A program made the position numbers and the translations under genes. Below, one piece after another: positions 11,987-26,439 of a stretch of DNA of 64,000 nucleotides. Numbering within the stretch: position 1 is the first letter of the stretch; every line of letters starts with the position of its first letter. This DNA comes from Impatiens glandulifera (taxonomy: Eukaryota; Streptophyta; Magnoliopsida; Ericales; Balsaminaceae). The notes below the pieces were generated by a model, which saw only the letters and a list, made by a program, of their open reading frames with translations, did no database searches and was not told where the DNA came from. The stretch spans positions 39,372,320 to 39,436,319 of the forward strand of contig NC_061866.1 in assembly GCF_907164915.1 (NCBI RefSeq). The letters are read 5' to 3'.

Positions 11987-14900
11987 CTACTTGGGATTGT
12001 CATCGCCGCCACCACCACCATACTGTGTAGAATTCCCATTCCAGAAAGTGTTTTTATTATTGAAGTTAGTATCATCATCTTCATCATGTCTAAGAGTGTG
12101 AATATTCCCTCCAAAACGAGATGGTGTTCTTCCATTCTGTGTGTTATTAGTAGTAGTAGCTCTACCAGTTGCTGTTGGTGTGGTCGTCTGCCTAGATTCA
12201 TGTAATAATGAAGGATTTGGACCTGAAAATAAGGGGAGAGGCTGCTTGTTACAACCATCTTTAAATTTCAATTTTTCTAGAATTTAAATTATTAGATACA
12301 ATGAAATAAGCATAATATTATGAACATGCATAGCACTTTCCTTGAGGCTTTTATATTAGATAATTTTATGGCCAAATTTGATTCGCTTAAACGCCGTGAC
12401 TGCAAATAAGCAGCCAGCCAACCGTAGACGGGTCTAATTAGCCATTGCGAATAAGCCAAATCAAACAGACCTGCAAAATGTTTATCCCGTGGTGGTGGGG
12501 CTAACAGGTGATAGCGATTAAGTATATCAAACACAATTGTCTATGACAATACGAATAAGCTCTACTGTTACCAAATACACCATAGCGATTCGAGAATAAG
12601 CTGAATCAAACCAACCCTACGTGTCATCAAAATGATGTCTCTATCAGTGTAAGTCTAAATAAACTAACATGTTGTAACAAGAGTAAGATGAAAAGATAGA
12701 TAGAGTGAATGAGTATTCATCGCTCTGATTCCAATGTAACAATGTAAGAAGAAGATGAGAAGCCATATATTAAGAGGTGAGACGTAGACGAAAGGGCGTG
12801 GGGAAACAAACATTTTCTTCATAAATCATATTATAACATATCCATATTCTCCAATTTGGAAACACTTTTAAGAATGGGATATGAGGTCTCAGTTTACATA
12901 AGAAAACGTTAACAAATTTATGAATATATGTCTAATTAAGTTATGTTTGATAATATTATCCCATCTAGATCAACATTCATCTGCGATAATTGACAAAAAG
13001 AAAAGTGTTTCTAAGGAAATTTATTGAAGTTTTCTCATCCAAACTCAGACCAAGATTCAGCTCCAAAAGTGTTTCCAAATAGCCAAACCGAAAATAACAT
13101 AAAATAAATTACATTAAAATGATCATTGGCCCTTGTGGAATAAAATAACATAATGTGCAACATTTCAACATCAATCACTTCTTTCATCGCCTTTACTTTA
13201 TTCTTTAAAACATTTTAAGACATTAAATACTAAGGATATTTGGGTCATTTGATCTAAATAATCCATTTTTCACCTAACAATACCCTAAAAGACCAGTTTA
13301 TTTCAAAATAAGCCCTAAACATGTTGCTCATAAAAGAAGAATAAAAGAGAGTAGAGAAGCTCACTATATTGCCACATACTGCTGCTTTGAGATTCCTGAC
13401 CAGAAGTGGAGGAGCTACTGGCACCACCACCACCAATATAGGAGAGAGGATTGATGTAAGAAAACATATTTTTCACAACCGCCCAAGATCCTCCACTTGT
13501 TTCATTCGAAGAATCGAGAATAGAAGTGGTTTCCCTATTATACTTTTCAGATGAGGAACCTCCTTTATGATCATCAGTAGATCGAATATGTGGAACCATT
13601 ACCAATGCTTGCCTACCAAAGAGTCCTAGTTCAGAAAGCGTTCTGCTTAAATCTGCACATATATAGTATAAGATTAAAAATTTGAAGGTTTATTTGCATT
13701 ACATATGAGTCTAATGCTTTTAAGGGAAGGAACATAACATGTTAATTGATACTAAGCGATTAGCACATCAAACTATAAATGGGAACATTCAAGGTGACAA
13801 AGTTGCCAACCATCTCATGGTGATGGGTTGTAGTTGGTTGTTTACGTTTTTATTTAAGAGACCAAAAGGTCACGGGTTCGATTCTATCTGGAAGCGCTTT
13901 GAGTTGAAGTGGGGTCATGACTGTGGGGTGTCATGCTAGTTTTCCTTCATTCAAAAAATAATAATAATAATAATTTATCTATTTGGAAACTAAGATTTAA
14001 ACCTAATTTTTTAATTGTATCTCATCAAATTTAGATTTCTCCAATTTATTTAACAAGCAAATTATTTTTCAATTGACAAATGAACTTGTGGGATTTGATC
14101 CACAAAAAATTTCAAATTTGTACTAGTTTGGTATAACATTGTAGGCCCTAGCTTCATAATAACTTTGTAAAGTTTCTGCATAATTTACTTCAGATTGAGC
14201 TAACATCCGTTATCGGTATTACTTCCTGCTTGTACCAATTACCAGAAAAGGGAAGGGCTATTGCTCAACCAGGAAACAAATATGAAACTAATCAGTCAGA
14301 CATCTAGAGATCAAGAGTATCAGATGTTTTAATTCGGGTTCCTGGGAAAATTATGTGGATATCCCTCTCCTCATTGCAATAGATATCAATGGTCTTTTAC
14401 AAGATAAGTTTTTCAGTCAGAAGTAAGATATCTGTACTAGTAGATCTTAAACAAGAATTGCAGTATATGAACACAAACAAAAAAAATCACAAGAAAAGAT
14501 AAATACAATGTTTTTCGTTTGAATACTCTGCTGGAGTCTCCAGCAGATTATATCAAATGGACCCATTAGGAACTTCTTATTTCGGATTATGTATATGAAT
14601 CGGGATCCATAAACAAAATGAGGTCACATAACTGAAAACAAAAGTCCAGTTTAAATATTTTTAACTGAACCATAATAGAAGACGTCTTCTCATGTTCAGG
14701 ATTCCAAGTTAAATAGAGATGGATAAAATTTTAGGAGTTATATAACCATACCGTGACTACTGAAGACTCTGCGAGGATATGGGATGGCTAGATCATAGGA
14801 GCTGATTGCACTTGTCTGATTTTCATCTACATAGTCTTTTACCATTCTCAATGTGTCTTCCACTAGAAACTTCTCTCGTATATTACTCCCATTAGGCAAC

Positions 14901-17900
14901 CGAATATTGAAATGCACATCTGTTGACTTAACCTCCAAGGTATCTTCCAGTGTTTCATTCTTAACTTCTACTTCTCTAGCAGCTGATTGCTGGTCAGCCA
15001 CCTCTGTATTTTCTCTTGAGGTTTGACATTCAGCTCGAGCATTTCCAACACTACAACCAGCTTGATCCTTGTTCTGATTTTCCTTCTGAAGTTTTTGTTG
15101 ATCTTTCTCTTTTTCATTTGAAGCATTTGATTTGTTAAGAAAAGTTGGTGCAGAAGATGCTTCACTCTGATTCTCCTTCAAAGGTTTTTGGTTTTGTTCT
15201 TCTTTGACTTTGTCATTTGAAGCACTTGATCCTTTAAGAACAGTTGGTTCAGGAGATGCATCATCAACTGCGTGGTCAGAGGAACTAATGACTCCATTAT
15301 CTGAAGAGAGGGCAAGATTAGTGTCTGTAGATGAAGTACTGATGGTGGAAGAACTTCCTTGCTCGATGGGTAAGCTATTGGAGTACAGAGTATCATGTGG
15401 TTCAGATTTATTTGAAGCAAGTGCCACAGTCAAGAATGTCTCCTGGAAAAGGTTACATAAGAAAAATTCCTGATTGCATCAGCTTTTTTCAGATATATTC
15501 TAAATAATTTTCCAGTGATAAACAATTGTAGCATGAAAAAGTTCATTTCTGACTCCATGTGGAACATTTTGACTGAGAATGTTCAAACAAATGCTTTATG
15601 TAGCTTAGAGAGTCATGAATGTGAGCAGATGAAGGCTTATACAAATAAATTCCAAGATATAAGAGGTCACCAGCGTGATCTACCTGGATATGAAGACTCA
15701 ACCACGCCTTCTCAAGACTTGATGCAAGAACATCAGCAATCAGAAATCCCTCTGTGATTCATTCAAATTAAATATGTTTACAGGAGACTAATGGATGACA
15801 GTTAAAGACTAAGAAAGTATCTCAAGTATGAATGGAGGAAAATAGTCTATTTGTTAATGTCATACCATTTTGCCACAGTTGTATACCATTATATCCAATG
15901 GCTGTGATACAAGGAGCAGGTCGCTGTGGATCTGCAAGTTGATGAGAATGTAAAGACTGCATGTTAGAAGCTTGCTAAGCAACTGATGGCAAAACCAACA
16001 GAGTATCAAATATGAATATGTCAAAGTGATCATCTATTCATGGGCAACCAAACAATTTTAGAAAGGTACATCCGAAGGTATCATGAATTGATAGGTCTCA
16101 ACCATTCAATATATTTATCATTCACCCTATATGCATGATAACTTTTATAAAAGAAGTTCCAGATACATGTTTCTCATATCAAAGATTCATGAATGAAGAG
16201 AAAATAAATATAGATAAGCAGTTCCTACAACTAAAACCCTTTGGATGTTCCATTAGCCAAGGAGGTGACTACAACTATGGAAAAACTCAGATAAAAGCTA
16301 TCCCAATTCTGAACATCATGCATCCCAGCAGGCCATCTTTCTTATTTCCCTAAAAGAGTAAAAGGAGCACAAAGATATCTTGCAATAAATAAATTGGTAA
16401 TTACAAAATCTGTTAGGTTCGTGAATCAGGGTTAGATTTCTCACGCGCCAGAAGTGTTGATGAGCTTTTATTGGAATTCAATGACTAAAGATATTGGACC
16501 TAGGAGATGAAAAATGAGAATATTACCAAACTAAGAATCTATTACCAAGATATTGTTCCAAAACATTATTCATGCATGTTAACCATCCTATTCCATGACA
16601 AAAACATATGAACGACAAACTAGTAAGGTAGCTAGTACCTTATGCAGTAGAAATAATTTTCCAGAAAAAAATGATGATTAAGATCAATGTATCCCAAATA
16701 AGTTTTAATTTGAATGAGAGAGAATAAACAAACTGCCTGTCACGCAGCAACAATAGACTCCAATAGAGCAAGAGTGTAACATAGTATTTCAGATTCTCAA
16801 GAAACTGATGAAGTCTATAAGCAATACATAAAATGCAACAGAGAGATGTAGTCAAGGAAAGAATAAGAGAGGGTTATCTAGGTGAACAGGGCACAGAGGA
16901 TAAAAAACTAAGAATATATTTATCAAGTTTTAAATAGTCAACTTTATGCCTAGAAAAGAAAGTCAATAAAAGGAGAAAAGTTATAGCATGTTTGGAAGTA
17001 TACATGCTTCTTCTACTCAGATTTTACTCGCACGTATATGAGATCATTACAGTAAAGTTATTCTCAATAAAATCAGCTAGCCTTGTGAGTTTTTAGAGAG
17101 AGAGAATCGGTGAGGGATTAAAGACCTCTATTTTTCCTTCTGTATTGATAATGAAAATATACTACTATATTTATAAATTAATGCTAATAGGTAGTTACCA
17201 CTACTAGCTAGGAAGTTACCACTATTCTACCACTATCACACTAACTAGTTTGACAATTCCACACTTATAAAGCATCCACATACATCACCATCTATAATGA
17301 GTATCTCATTTGTAAGATATGAAAAAAGAGAAAAGCCAAGTTACTATTGTTTTTTGGGAAAATTTTGATTATAAAGTCGTATAAATTTGTACATGTCAGA
17401 TCAACGATCAGACATATAACGCAATAACACAAATTCATAGTAGTGCAATCCAGTACTAGACCGTACATATGGCAGAAAACTGGGTAGCATCTGTGCTCCC
17501 ATCACGGATATGCAGTAAAATACAGTACTTCAGTATTACGTCCTCCACCTGAAAAAGGCAATGGAGCTAAAAAGTTCACAAAACCATGACCAAAGTTTCA
17601 GCCAAATATAGATTAAAAATATCTTAGAGAAATGGGTCGTTATTTTCAAACAAACTACAATTTAGATTATTTTGCAACGACATCATACACCAAGAGACAG
17701 ACATTTATTTCCAGTGAGTTAGATTTTCTGCCTAAACCAAAAAGACCAGGATTTGTCATAATGTCACATAGGGGTCTTCAATTTACAGATATACAAGAAT
17801 TATATTCATCCCATTTTATATGATACCACTAGAAAAATGTCAAGAGAAGTTACGAATGAAATTTAGAGATCAAAGACATCATTACTTAGTGATTTTACAA

Positions 17901-19249
17901 GTGGGAAAGTTATTATGGTAAATGTACATAAAAAGACTGTTGATTTGATTTTTAGAAGTGATAAGAATGGTGATTATGTTACAGGATGGAAAGAGTATAT
18001 TCATTTTCTTTCAATAAAGAGAGGTACCATATTACTCTAAGCACTAACCAAGATTAACTAAAAAGGTAGGAATGAATATGTAAATCCAAAAATTGAGTTC
18101 CCCAAAAAAATTCAAATTTTGAGAGGTGGCATATGATGCTCAATACAAAATAAATACTGATACAATACAATATTACAAGCTTTACTTTTCACACATTAGT
18201 TTAATATTATTTGGAACATGTAATATTATCATAAAAATTGGTTTACCTTCAGTTTGAGAAGATATTTATCAGAATAGTAGGATTAGATTTAGTTGGTAGT
18301 ATGTTTTATGTTATATTATCTTATGACTTTATCTTAACTAGTAGATAAGCTTAAATCTCTATGCTATAAAAAAAAACTCTATCCTAACTAATAGATAAGC
18401 TTAAATCTCTATCTCTACATAGTCATGTAATATAATTTTCAAATTTTTTTAGAAGAACTATTAATTGAGTGCTCGAAATGTTCTATTTTAGCATTGAGTT
18501 CATCCTTTTTCTACTATCACCAATATATACCTGCACATCAAATATAGAAGAAAATTATGAGGGTGGAAGAAGAATTACCTTTGAGTCCAACCATGTAGAT
18601 TCTTCCAAGGAAATTGACTCTGAATTATCACCTAGAAAAAAATTCCCAAAAGAGAAGTAAAATGAAAAGGAGACATGAGATATTCACTCAGTTATCTGTT
18701 GTAGAAGTGAATGTTAAGAAATGAATAGTGAACTTGAAATCTTAACATTCATAAATGACTATGACTAAGTAAAGCAATTCACACACTAAACCTTGAGCAA
18801 TTCTACCCCGGTCACCATTTTAGGCATACCTCATTTTCTCATCCAGATCCAAGCCAAATACGGATAAGAAACACTTGACTACCAAACATTGTCTAAGTTA
18901 AATCAATGATCAGGGTGAGATACCACATACCAAACCATTTTAAAAACCAACCAATATTCCCCCCACATCATTTCCATTCTAAAGTAACATGGGACTTGAA
19001 GATCATGCTTAGTGTAATGATCAAAAGTTCACCACACTGATCAGTTTTTTATTAATTGTAAATCCGCAAGAAAGAATGAAAACTTTAAGCTCCTTCCTTG
19101 GATGGGCTAGTAGGATATTCGAAGACTAACTTATGTGGAAAGGTGTTACCTGAGATGTAAACTACAAATAGTTTCTTCTGTCTTTTTGACTCGGTAATTG
19201 CTTCAATAATAGAACCTTTATATGCGAGTAAATTGACTGATCTTTCCAT
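11987..19249 (-). CDS. PUX11: UBX-domain protein with thioredoxin-like N-terminus (PUX11 type)
   Basis: UBX proteins are adaptors that link the AAA-ATPase CDC48/p97 to ubiquitin-related substrates. Coding exons in order of transcription: 19249-19150, 18619-18579, 17548-17467, 15931-15866, 15751-15684, 15442-14752, 13652-13365, 12222-11987. They total 1572 bases (523 residues), and all junction phases agree. Residues 1-118 form a UAS/thioredoxin-like domain (KKLFVVYIS, EESTWLDSK, YCILLHI, PAPCITAIGYNGIQLWQNEG, SSLEKAWLSLHIQ). A low-complexity Ser/Glu/Lys/Gln-rich linker follows. The UBX domain spans about 293-370 (IRLPNGSNIREKF, VEDTLRMVKDYVDENQ, YDLAIPYPRRVF, LSELGLFGRQALVMVPH). The tail has the conserved GGNIHTL and NTFWNGNSTQYGGG. 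The acceptor of the first coding exon lies immediately before the ATG, so a leader exon upstream is expected. The PUX11 name rests on recalled similarity to Arabidopsis and was not searched. Confidence 0.9.
12368..12625. mobile_element. Possible small inverted-repeat element in a PUX11-like intron
   Basis: Near the left side 'tttgattcgcttaaac' and near the right side, on the opposite strand, 'tttgattcagcttattc' form imperfect inverted ends. 'gcgaataagc'-type words recur between them. This resembles a Tourist-like MITE, but no target duplication could be fixed. Confidence 0.3.
12854..13080. mobile_element. hAT-like MITE in a PUX11-like intron
   Basis: A 227-bp segment is bounded by 'atttggaaacactttt' and its inverted copy. 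It belongs to the same family as 10279-10441. The right arm reads, on the opposite strand, 'atttggaaacacttttgg' and continues with weaker matches. Target duplication not visible. Confidence 0.45.
13812..13975 (+). mobile_element. tRNA-derived SINE-like insertion
   Basis: The segment has an A-box-like 'ttgtagttggttg' and, about 50 bases downstream, a B-box 'gggttcgattct', the internal RNA polymerase III promoter spacing of tRNA-derived SINEs. It ends in a simple (ATA)n tail near 13958-13975. There is no tRNA cloverleaf. It lies in intron 6 of the UBX gene, antisense to it. Confidence 0.5.
17084..17255 (-). mobile_element. Short solo-LTR-like insertion in a PUX11-like intron
   Basis: On the minus strand the segment starts 'tgtcaaactagttagtgtga', has a TATA-like 'tttataaatatag', and ends in a CT-rich leader and 'cactcaca'-like bases, the order expected of a small LTR. 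Bounded by TG and CA, but flanking 5-mers do not match. Confidence 0.3.
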
Positions 19250-20423
19250 CTGTTAGAAATAGACAAAAGTAGATAATCGTTAAACCAATAACAAAATAAA
19301 TTGTGTAAAGATGCAATTCTGGCTAACGAGAAAAAGTAAAAAAGCTATATATGAAAATGTTGGTTGGCCACAAACTAGCACCTATAGGCTATATTAATGT
19401 GGGGACAGAAAAAGATAAATCCATAAGCCAAAATTGTGAATAACAAATGAAGAACACGTATTAGTTTTTATTACCTAAAATTTTATAATTATCTGAATTT
19501 TATGTCTACCCAAAATCGAAGTGTAACCAACCTCTTGCTCTACCAAAACAAATGGAAATAGGAAATTTGTCAACTATGTTGTAACCTAACAAGAAAATCT
19601 AGTAACATAAGTAGTAGCAAAATTGATACCAATCCTTACATGGAATGATAGAATCTAGATTTACCATGAAACAAATATTAAGTTTGCTTATGAATAGCAT
19701 ATAAAAAAAGTGGATACACCCAAAATTATTTTCCTTCTATCATCAAAAGGAACTATAACCAACACACTTGAGCACATAGATGCAGCTAAGAAAGCAGATT
19801 CCCATGTTACCATTCGTTCTGAAATCAAGCTTTGTAGTCTAAAAGGATTAAAATAGAGGCCAGCAAACAAATGAAAACATTTGACTAACCATAGAAGAAT
19901 ATTAGCTTACACAACAAGAAAAATATATGCTGGTTCTTGTAAAAAAATCAAAGAGAACCTGTTTTTTATATAAATATGTTACTTAATAAAAAGAGATTAT
20001 CTATTATATGATGGATCAAGGTAATAGTATCCAAATCAGAATCAATCAAATTTGTATATTATAAGGTATTGTTTTATCTTAAAAAAATTGATCTTCCAAC
20101 ATTTCTATAATTCCACTGCAATGATCTGATTCTTCTCATCCCACCATCAATGAAGCAGATAGAGTTCCTAAACTCATACAAAACTTCTTTAAACCTAGAA
20201 GCATAAGAAATACAAATCGAAATAATCACCAAGCTAAGATAAACATGCAATTTGACACAGTGTAGGCAATTTCAACGTATTCATAAAGGAACAGTGCTAA
20301 TTGACCGTAGATTACTTGTATTTAAGAAATGAATGTTTTCCTTATCAATCCAGGATCCTCAATTTTTCGCGCAAACGGAGAGAGATCAATTAGGTCCAAA
20401 GTTAACCATGCGAAAAGCCATAC

Positions 20424-20570
20424 CTAGAGAAAGGATTAAGCTTGTACCGTTAAGAAGACGATGACGAACAAATCTCTGGTCAATTGATCTTTAGCTGCTT
20501 TGAGTATATGATGAACAGAAGAAAGATCGAGAAGATCAGTAGAACACCAAATTTACGGTCTGATTATCAA
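20424..20570 (-). other. Probable 5' UTR exon of the PUX11-like gene
   Basis: A donor-like 'ctag|gtatgg' on the minus strand at 20424/20423 is preceded by leader-like sequence containing CT-rich runs. Its partner would be the acceptor 'aacag' directly before the start codon at 19249. The transcription start is not resolved. Confidence 0.35.
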
Positions 20571-20639
20571 TTTTATTGTTACATGTTCTTTTGTCAAATG
20601 TATAAATAGGCACTTGAACTTTGATGGCTGGAGGATTTC

Positions 20640-21010
20640 GGTTCATAATTCCAAATTGGGTTGATGCTAGGATAAATCTAAGTCGAGTTCGAACCGACTC
20701 GTTTCGTTTAATATTCGAGTCGAGATCGAGTTCATATAATATTTGCGGGATGGTTTGTCGAGTTTTTTCGAGTCTGGTAATAAATAATATTTTTTTTATT
20801 TTAATATTAAAATTTAAAATTTTAAAATATATTTTTTCTTCACAAATATTTGAAAAATTAATTTTAGTTTAAGTTTATCGAATCGAGTCGAGTCAAGTTT
20901 GTAGATAAATAGTCGAGTCGAGCTCTAATTTATAAACTCGTCTGAAATCGAGTTTGAATCGAACTAAAAAAATATTTAATTGAGCTCGACTCGAGATCAA
21001 ACTACTTTAA
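20640..21010. repeat. Degenerate repeat rich in TCGAGTCGAG words
   Basis: The self-complementary words 'tcgagtcgag', 'ctcgactcgag' and 'cgaaccgactcg' recur on both strands over about 370 bp. No reading frame or clear ends can be defined. It is probably an old non-autonomous DNA transposon. Confidence 0.4.
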
Positions 21011-24000
21011 GTTCGGCTTGACTCATTTACCATTTACCGTGTGAATGTAAGTAAAAATGTGTCATTTTTACAGGACTCTATTATTAATTCAGCCCTTAGG
21101 AATGTTATTATGTACAAATTACTTCCAAATTCGAGAATATAACAAAATTATGCATAATAAAGAAAATATAATGGCCCATTTGAACACAATTTTTACTGAT
21201 ATACTTGGAAGAGAACATAAATAATCTTTCAAAAAAGAAAAACTTTTTCTTTTCATATATATGATATTGTTGATTTGTGCCTGTTCGGGTTAATGTTATA
21301 TAATTAACCTAGATTGTTGTGTATTTTATTTTATTATTATTAATATTATTATTATTTTTTATTTATAAAAAGACTTAAAAAAATATTAATAATAAAAATT
21401 AATAATTTAAAATAAAAAATATTTTAATATTTTAATTAATAAATTAAATAATATAATATAAGAGAGAGTAATTTGATATATTTTAATTATGGTTATTCCA
21501 TAAATAAATAGAGAATGTTTTGAATCATAATTTAATTAGATGTGTTAAGTTTTCTCTTTTTTGTAACTTTTTTTTCTTTTTAACGGGCTCAATGACATTT
21601 TCATTCTTAAAAAACTATTTGTTTGCAACCAAAAATAAATAAATAAAATTGTTATAATTTTAGAAAAATTATGATAAATTATAAATAATGCATTCCCACA
21701 TATGTTTTTAATTTTTATTTTGAATAGAACCTTCACAATTGTACCTCTTAATGTAGAGATATACCCCCTACTACTAATTCTGGAACATAAATATTTATAT
21801 ATACTCCAAACAATCTACATCATCACTAGAAATTTTGATGTGTTGGTAACTTAATAATTGGAATTGTGGTTGTAATTTTAATTTTGATATTAGACCATTT
21901 AAAATTTAAAATTGAAATTTTTGTTATAATAAAATTCAAACAAATTGTAATTTTGTAATTTTCAATTCTATTTTTTTTATCTCGAAATTGTAATTCTGAA
22001 ATCTATTTTTTTCAAACAATTTATTTTATTTTATTTTATAATTTATCACACGATTAAAGTGTGGAACAATAATTTTTATTTTTATTTTGAATTTAGTAAG
22101 TTAAAACGATTTTTTTTAAATTTAGAAAGTTAATATATTGAACCAATATCTAATAATCAATCGTGAATGAAAAATTATGACAAAAATTATAAAAAAAAAA
22201 AAAAAAGATAGATATTGCTTTTTGAAAAACTTATTTCCGTCTTTTAAGCTATCGGATTAAGCCCAAAATTTGGGATACAGGATTTGTTTTTAATTTTTAA
22301 TGAGAATAGAACTCTAAAAGAAACTTGATACTTGAGTTACTTAAGGTTGTATCAAATTAATATTTTAATAATATAATAATATATATTTAAATTATTTTTA
22401 CTATATTTTTTTAAATATAATAATTAAAATTAATTATAATTTTATATTTTAAAATGCCAATTATATAAAAATAGAATTGAAATTTTAATAACAATTTCAA
22501 TAGTCAAAACGCACCATAAAAGATGTTATCATAACTATATTACACCCCAAATTCAATCTTATTTATTGGTTAAGTTATTTATTAAACAAAGCTAAATTAT
22601 ATGTGCTCAAAACTTGATATACATTTCTATTATTAACATAAATTAGTAGTATGGTAAGATTTAATTAAATATGTTGAAATTTATAAAAAAAAATAATTAA
22701 ATAGATTAGAATAAAGAGAAAGTTAATAAAAAATCAACTTCAGTCACTCTAATCAATAATCAATGTAATCAAATACCAAATAAATATTTTAAACATCGAT
22801 CATTTATGTTAAGGTTTAAAAAGATATTTTGGAGTTAATAATTAAGAACGGTTACCTCCCCAATTTACAAATATTAAATAATTATTTTGTGATACATGTT
22901 ACTGATGTTGTTGATTTACGAGAAATACCTCAAAAATATCCGTCATTTTTAAGACATTAAGGTTTAAACGTAAATCTCAAACGAGCTTTTATCGAAATAT
23001 TTTTGTGGAAATATCCCAAAAATATTTTAAAATAACTGATTTTAAATCATTTTCTAATTTTTCAAAATTTATAGAAAATAATTTAAAATCTCAAAATTAC
23101 AAAAATAATTTTGGATTTTGAAAAGTGGAACCAAACAGACTTTAGGACCGGAGTCCTAGGCCCTGGGTTCGTTTTTATGGGTCGGGGGTCTAAAAACCCT
23201 CGGTCGAGGCTCGGGATTTTCGATCGGAGTGTCGAAGTCCCTCGGTCTAGGTGTTAAAGACTCTCGGTCCTTGACAAAGATTACCAGTCTGGGTGTATAA
23301 ACATATCGGTCCTGGGTTAGCCATAGTCTAAGTTCATCGACTAGGGTGTATAAACACATCGGGCCTAGGTTAGCTATGGGCTAAGTTCATCAGTCATAGG
23401 TTCGGGGATCCACGGTTTTAGGTCTCAATCCTAAGTTCGAATTTATCGATTCGGACCGAAGATCCTCGATCAGATCTCTCGGTCATATGCTAACAAGCCT
23501 CGGTCCTTAAGAACACCAAAATTCATTTTAAAATTCGTTTATTTTAGCTTGGTTTCTTTGATTCCAAAAGTTTGAGCAACTTCACCAAAACAAGAACCCT
23601 TACCGTTACGGTTTGTTTTGATCAAATTAAGAACTCAAAATTTCAATTAATATTTTAAAATTTTGATTTTGATCCAAAATGATCGGGATGAATCAAATAT
23701 AATGATTATTTTTATATAATAATAATATTTTTCCAATCAAGTTGATACACAATATAATTTAAATAATTTTTTATATATTTAACTAAATTCTTATTATCTA
23801 TAAAAAAAAAAACATTTTAATTTATTTATATATATTTAATTAAATTATTTAATATTTATTCCATTTTTATTAATAATATAAATAATTTATTTTTATTATT
23901 TATTAGATTTAAAATTAGGTTACAAAACAATAATAAATATTACAATTTTTAATTTTATTTAAAATTTAAAATTTATAAATCATTAATTTTTATTTAAATA

Positions 24001-25035
24001 TATTTTAAAATTAAATATTTTGAAATTATTTAATAAATTTGAAAGTTTTAAATTACCTAAGACAATTATTTTTAATAATAAATTTTACTTATTAATAAGT
24101 AATGGATTGATTTTGTATTATAATAGTTTACTTTTTAAAATACATTAATAATATAATTTATTATAAAATGTTAAATTTATAAATTATATTTTTATATAAA
24201 AAATATTATTATTTTAAAATTTTTTAAATTAATTACATTATATAATTTTTCTATTAAAATTAATTAAAATTTTAAATATTTTATTATAATTATATTTTTA
24301 TTATTTTTAATTTTTCTTACCTATCCTAAATTTTCTTTTATTGAATAGGTCAATTATTGTTATTTTATTTTTTATTATAATATTTATTTTTTATTAAAAA
24401 TATAAATATTTATTTATACAATAAATTTTTGTTATCTTATAAATTATTATTAAATTTGATAAATTTATTATTAAATTTAAAATATAAATTAATTTGCATA
24501 ATTATTAATTTTAAATATATTAATAAATGTGTAAAAATGTTTTTTAAAGAATGATGAAAGTTATATTTCTTCATTTCTAATATTTATTTCAAAACAATTA
24601 TTTCTATTCTATTTATTTAAGTAATTACTTTAAAAAATAAACTTTTAAAATTAAATTATTATATTTAAAATTTTAATAAAAATAAATATTTGTTATTTAA
24701 ATATTTTATAAAAAAAATTATATTTGGTTTTGAAATTTAGTTTATTTATAAATTTATTACTAATTTTAATATAATTGTTAATATAGTAAAATAAAATAAA
24801 AAACATTGATTAAATTTGCTCTATGTAATTTGTTTATGTAATTTGTTGATGTTAGGAAGGAGTTGCAAGTTGATGAAACTTTCAAATCTATTAGTTTTAT
24901 TTTATTACAAATATAAATTTATTTATAAGACAATATAAATATATATATATATATATATTTTAATAGAGAAAATATATAAATAAAATTTATTTATAAGACA
25001 ATATATATATTTTAATTATTTAATATGTAATTATC

Positions 25036-25079
<44 letters not shown>

Positions 25080-26400
25080 TTAGAAGAGAGAAATCTTATG
25101 TTGAAAAAATATATATATAAATTTTGAGAATATAAGAAAATTTGTCTTTCTTTTTACTCTATTTGGTTTTAGTCTGGTTGTTTCTAACTGGATTGAATAA
25201 GAAATTTTTTTTTTTAAAATATGTTGTGATTTTTGTTATGACAAAATCACTTTATATAGATTTTTTTTTTTAAAAAAAACTTAGATAAAATTTAATATAC
25301 CGTAACCAATGTATTAACCAAATTTTTAAAATTTAATTGAAAATTTAATTCTTAAATTTTATAATTACTTATGTAAATTTACTACCATAAAATCTAAATT
25401 TCTATATCATAATATTAGTAGATGAATAAATAATTATGTTATAAAATCCACTTTATTTAAATAAATATTTCTTCTTTTGAAATATAACGTTAATATTCCT
25501 TTAACACAATATTTTTATTTTAAAATAGTTACATTGTCAATCCAATTAATTTTTACCTGTAAACATAAAATAATTTTAGATGAACATTAATTTTCAATGT
25601 CATTTTGTATTTAAAATCAAAATCTTAATTTTATATTTGTTTTTAATTAATAAGAGGAGGTATATAAATTCATTAAAAATTTAACTAATTACTTTGAATG
25701 GATATTAATGTGAAATGAAAATTTGAAATAAAAATATTGTGTTATAAAAATATTACCATTATAGTTCAAATTAAGAAATATTTTAATAAAGAAAAATGAA
25801 TTTTATAACATAATTATTTATTCAATCTACTACTATATACATACATTTAGTTTTTATGGTAGTAATTTTACACAATTAATTATAAAAATTAAAAATTAAA
25901 TAAGATATAATGAATTATAGTATATATATATCCCTCTATAATTATTGTCATCAATGTTTCACTACAATTAATAAAATTAATTAATTCATATAATTAGATT
26001 TCATCATTATTGTAAAAGATTCACTACCATAGAAGTGATTCCTGTAGTGATTATTATTTTTATTAAAATAAAAAGAGTATAATAAACAATCTTTCATATT
26101 TTCCCCATATTTTTGTTTTGAATTTTACTACTAAGAATTCTTTATAGATAATTAATCAAAATATTCATATTTTCTAATATTTCTATAAAAAATATTACCT
26201 TATATAATAACATAAATATAGTTTCAAACTTATTTATTTTTTTTATATTTTTTTAAATATTAATAAACATAATACTATTAAGTGTCGTCTTAGGTAAATT
26301 AACAAGTACATTTTTTACAAATCGGATTTTTATTTCAAATAATATTTTTCCGATAAGTCGTGACTCAAATACAACTTTTATTTTTATTTTGATGATAATA
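21011..26400. other. Very AT-rich gene-free region
   Basis: No gene is supported. Most of it, especially 23700-26200, is almost entirely A and T with short homopolymers, consistent with decayed transposons. The only contrasting part is the GC-richer block at 23140-23520. TA microsatellites lie near 24937-24957 and 25038-25070. Confidence 0.6.
23140..23520. repeat. Degenerate 'CTCGGTC'-rich retroelement-like block
   Basis: Short, irregular repeats of 'ctcggtc', 'atcggtcctgggtt' and 'ggtgtataaacac' contrast with the AT-rich flanks. The same vocabulary fills 41740-42780, 43380-43600 and 44220-44720. No protein domain is readable. Likely non-coding parts of related LTR retrotransposons. Confidence 0.4.
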
Positions 26401-26439
26401 AAATATACTTAAAAATGAACAAAAACAAATAAAAAATAT

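Noticed and set aside
13861..13900. tRNA gene suggested by the B-box 'gggttcgattct'
   Set aside because: No acceptor stem or anticodon arm can be folded; tail and spacing fit a SINE instead.
15515..15757. 80-codon plus-strand frame
   Set aside because: It is antisense to an exon of the UBX gene whose splice sites and protein motifs are clear.
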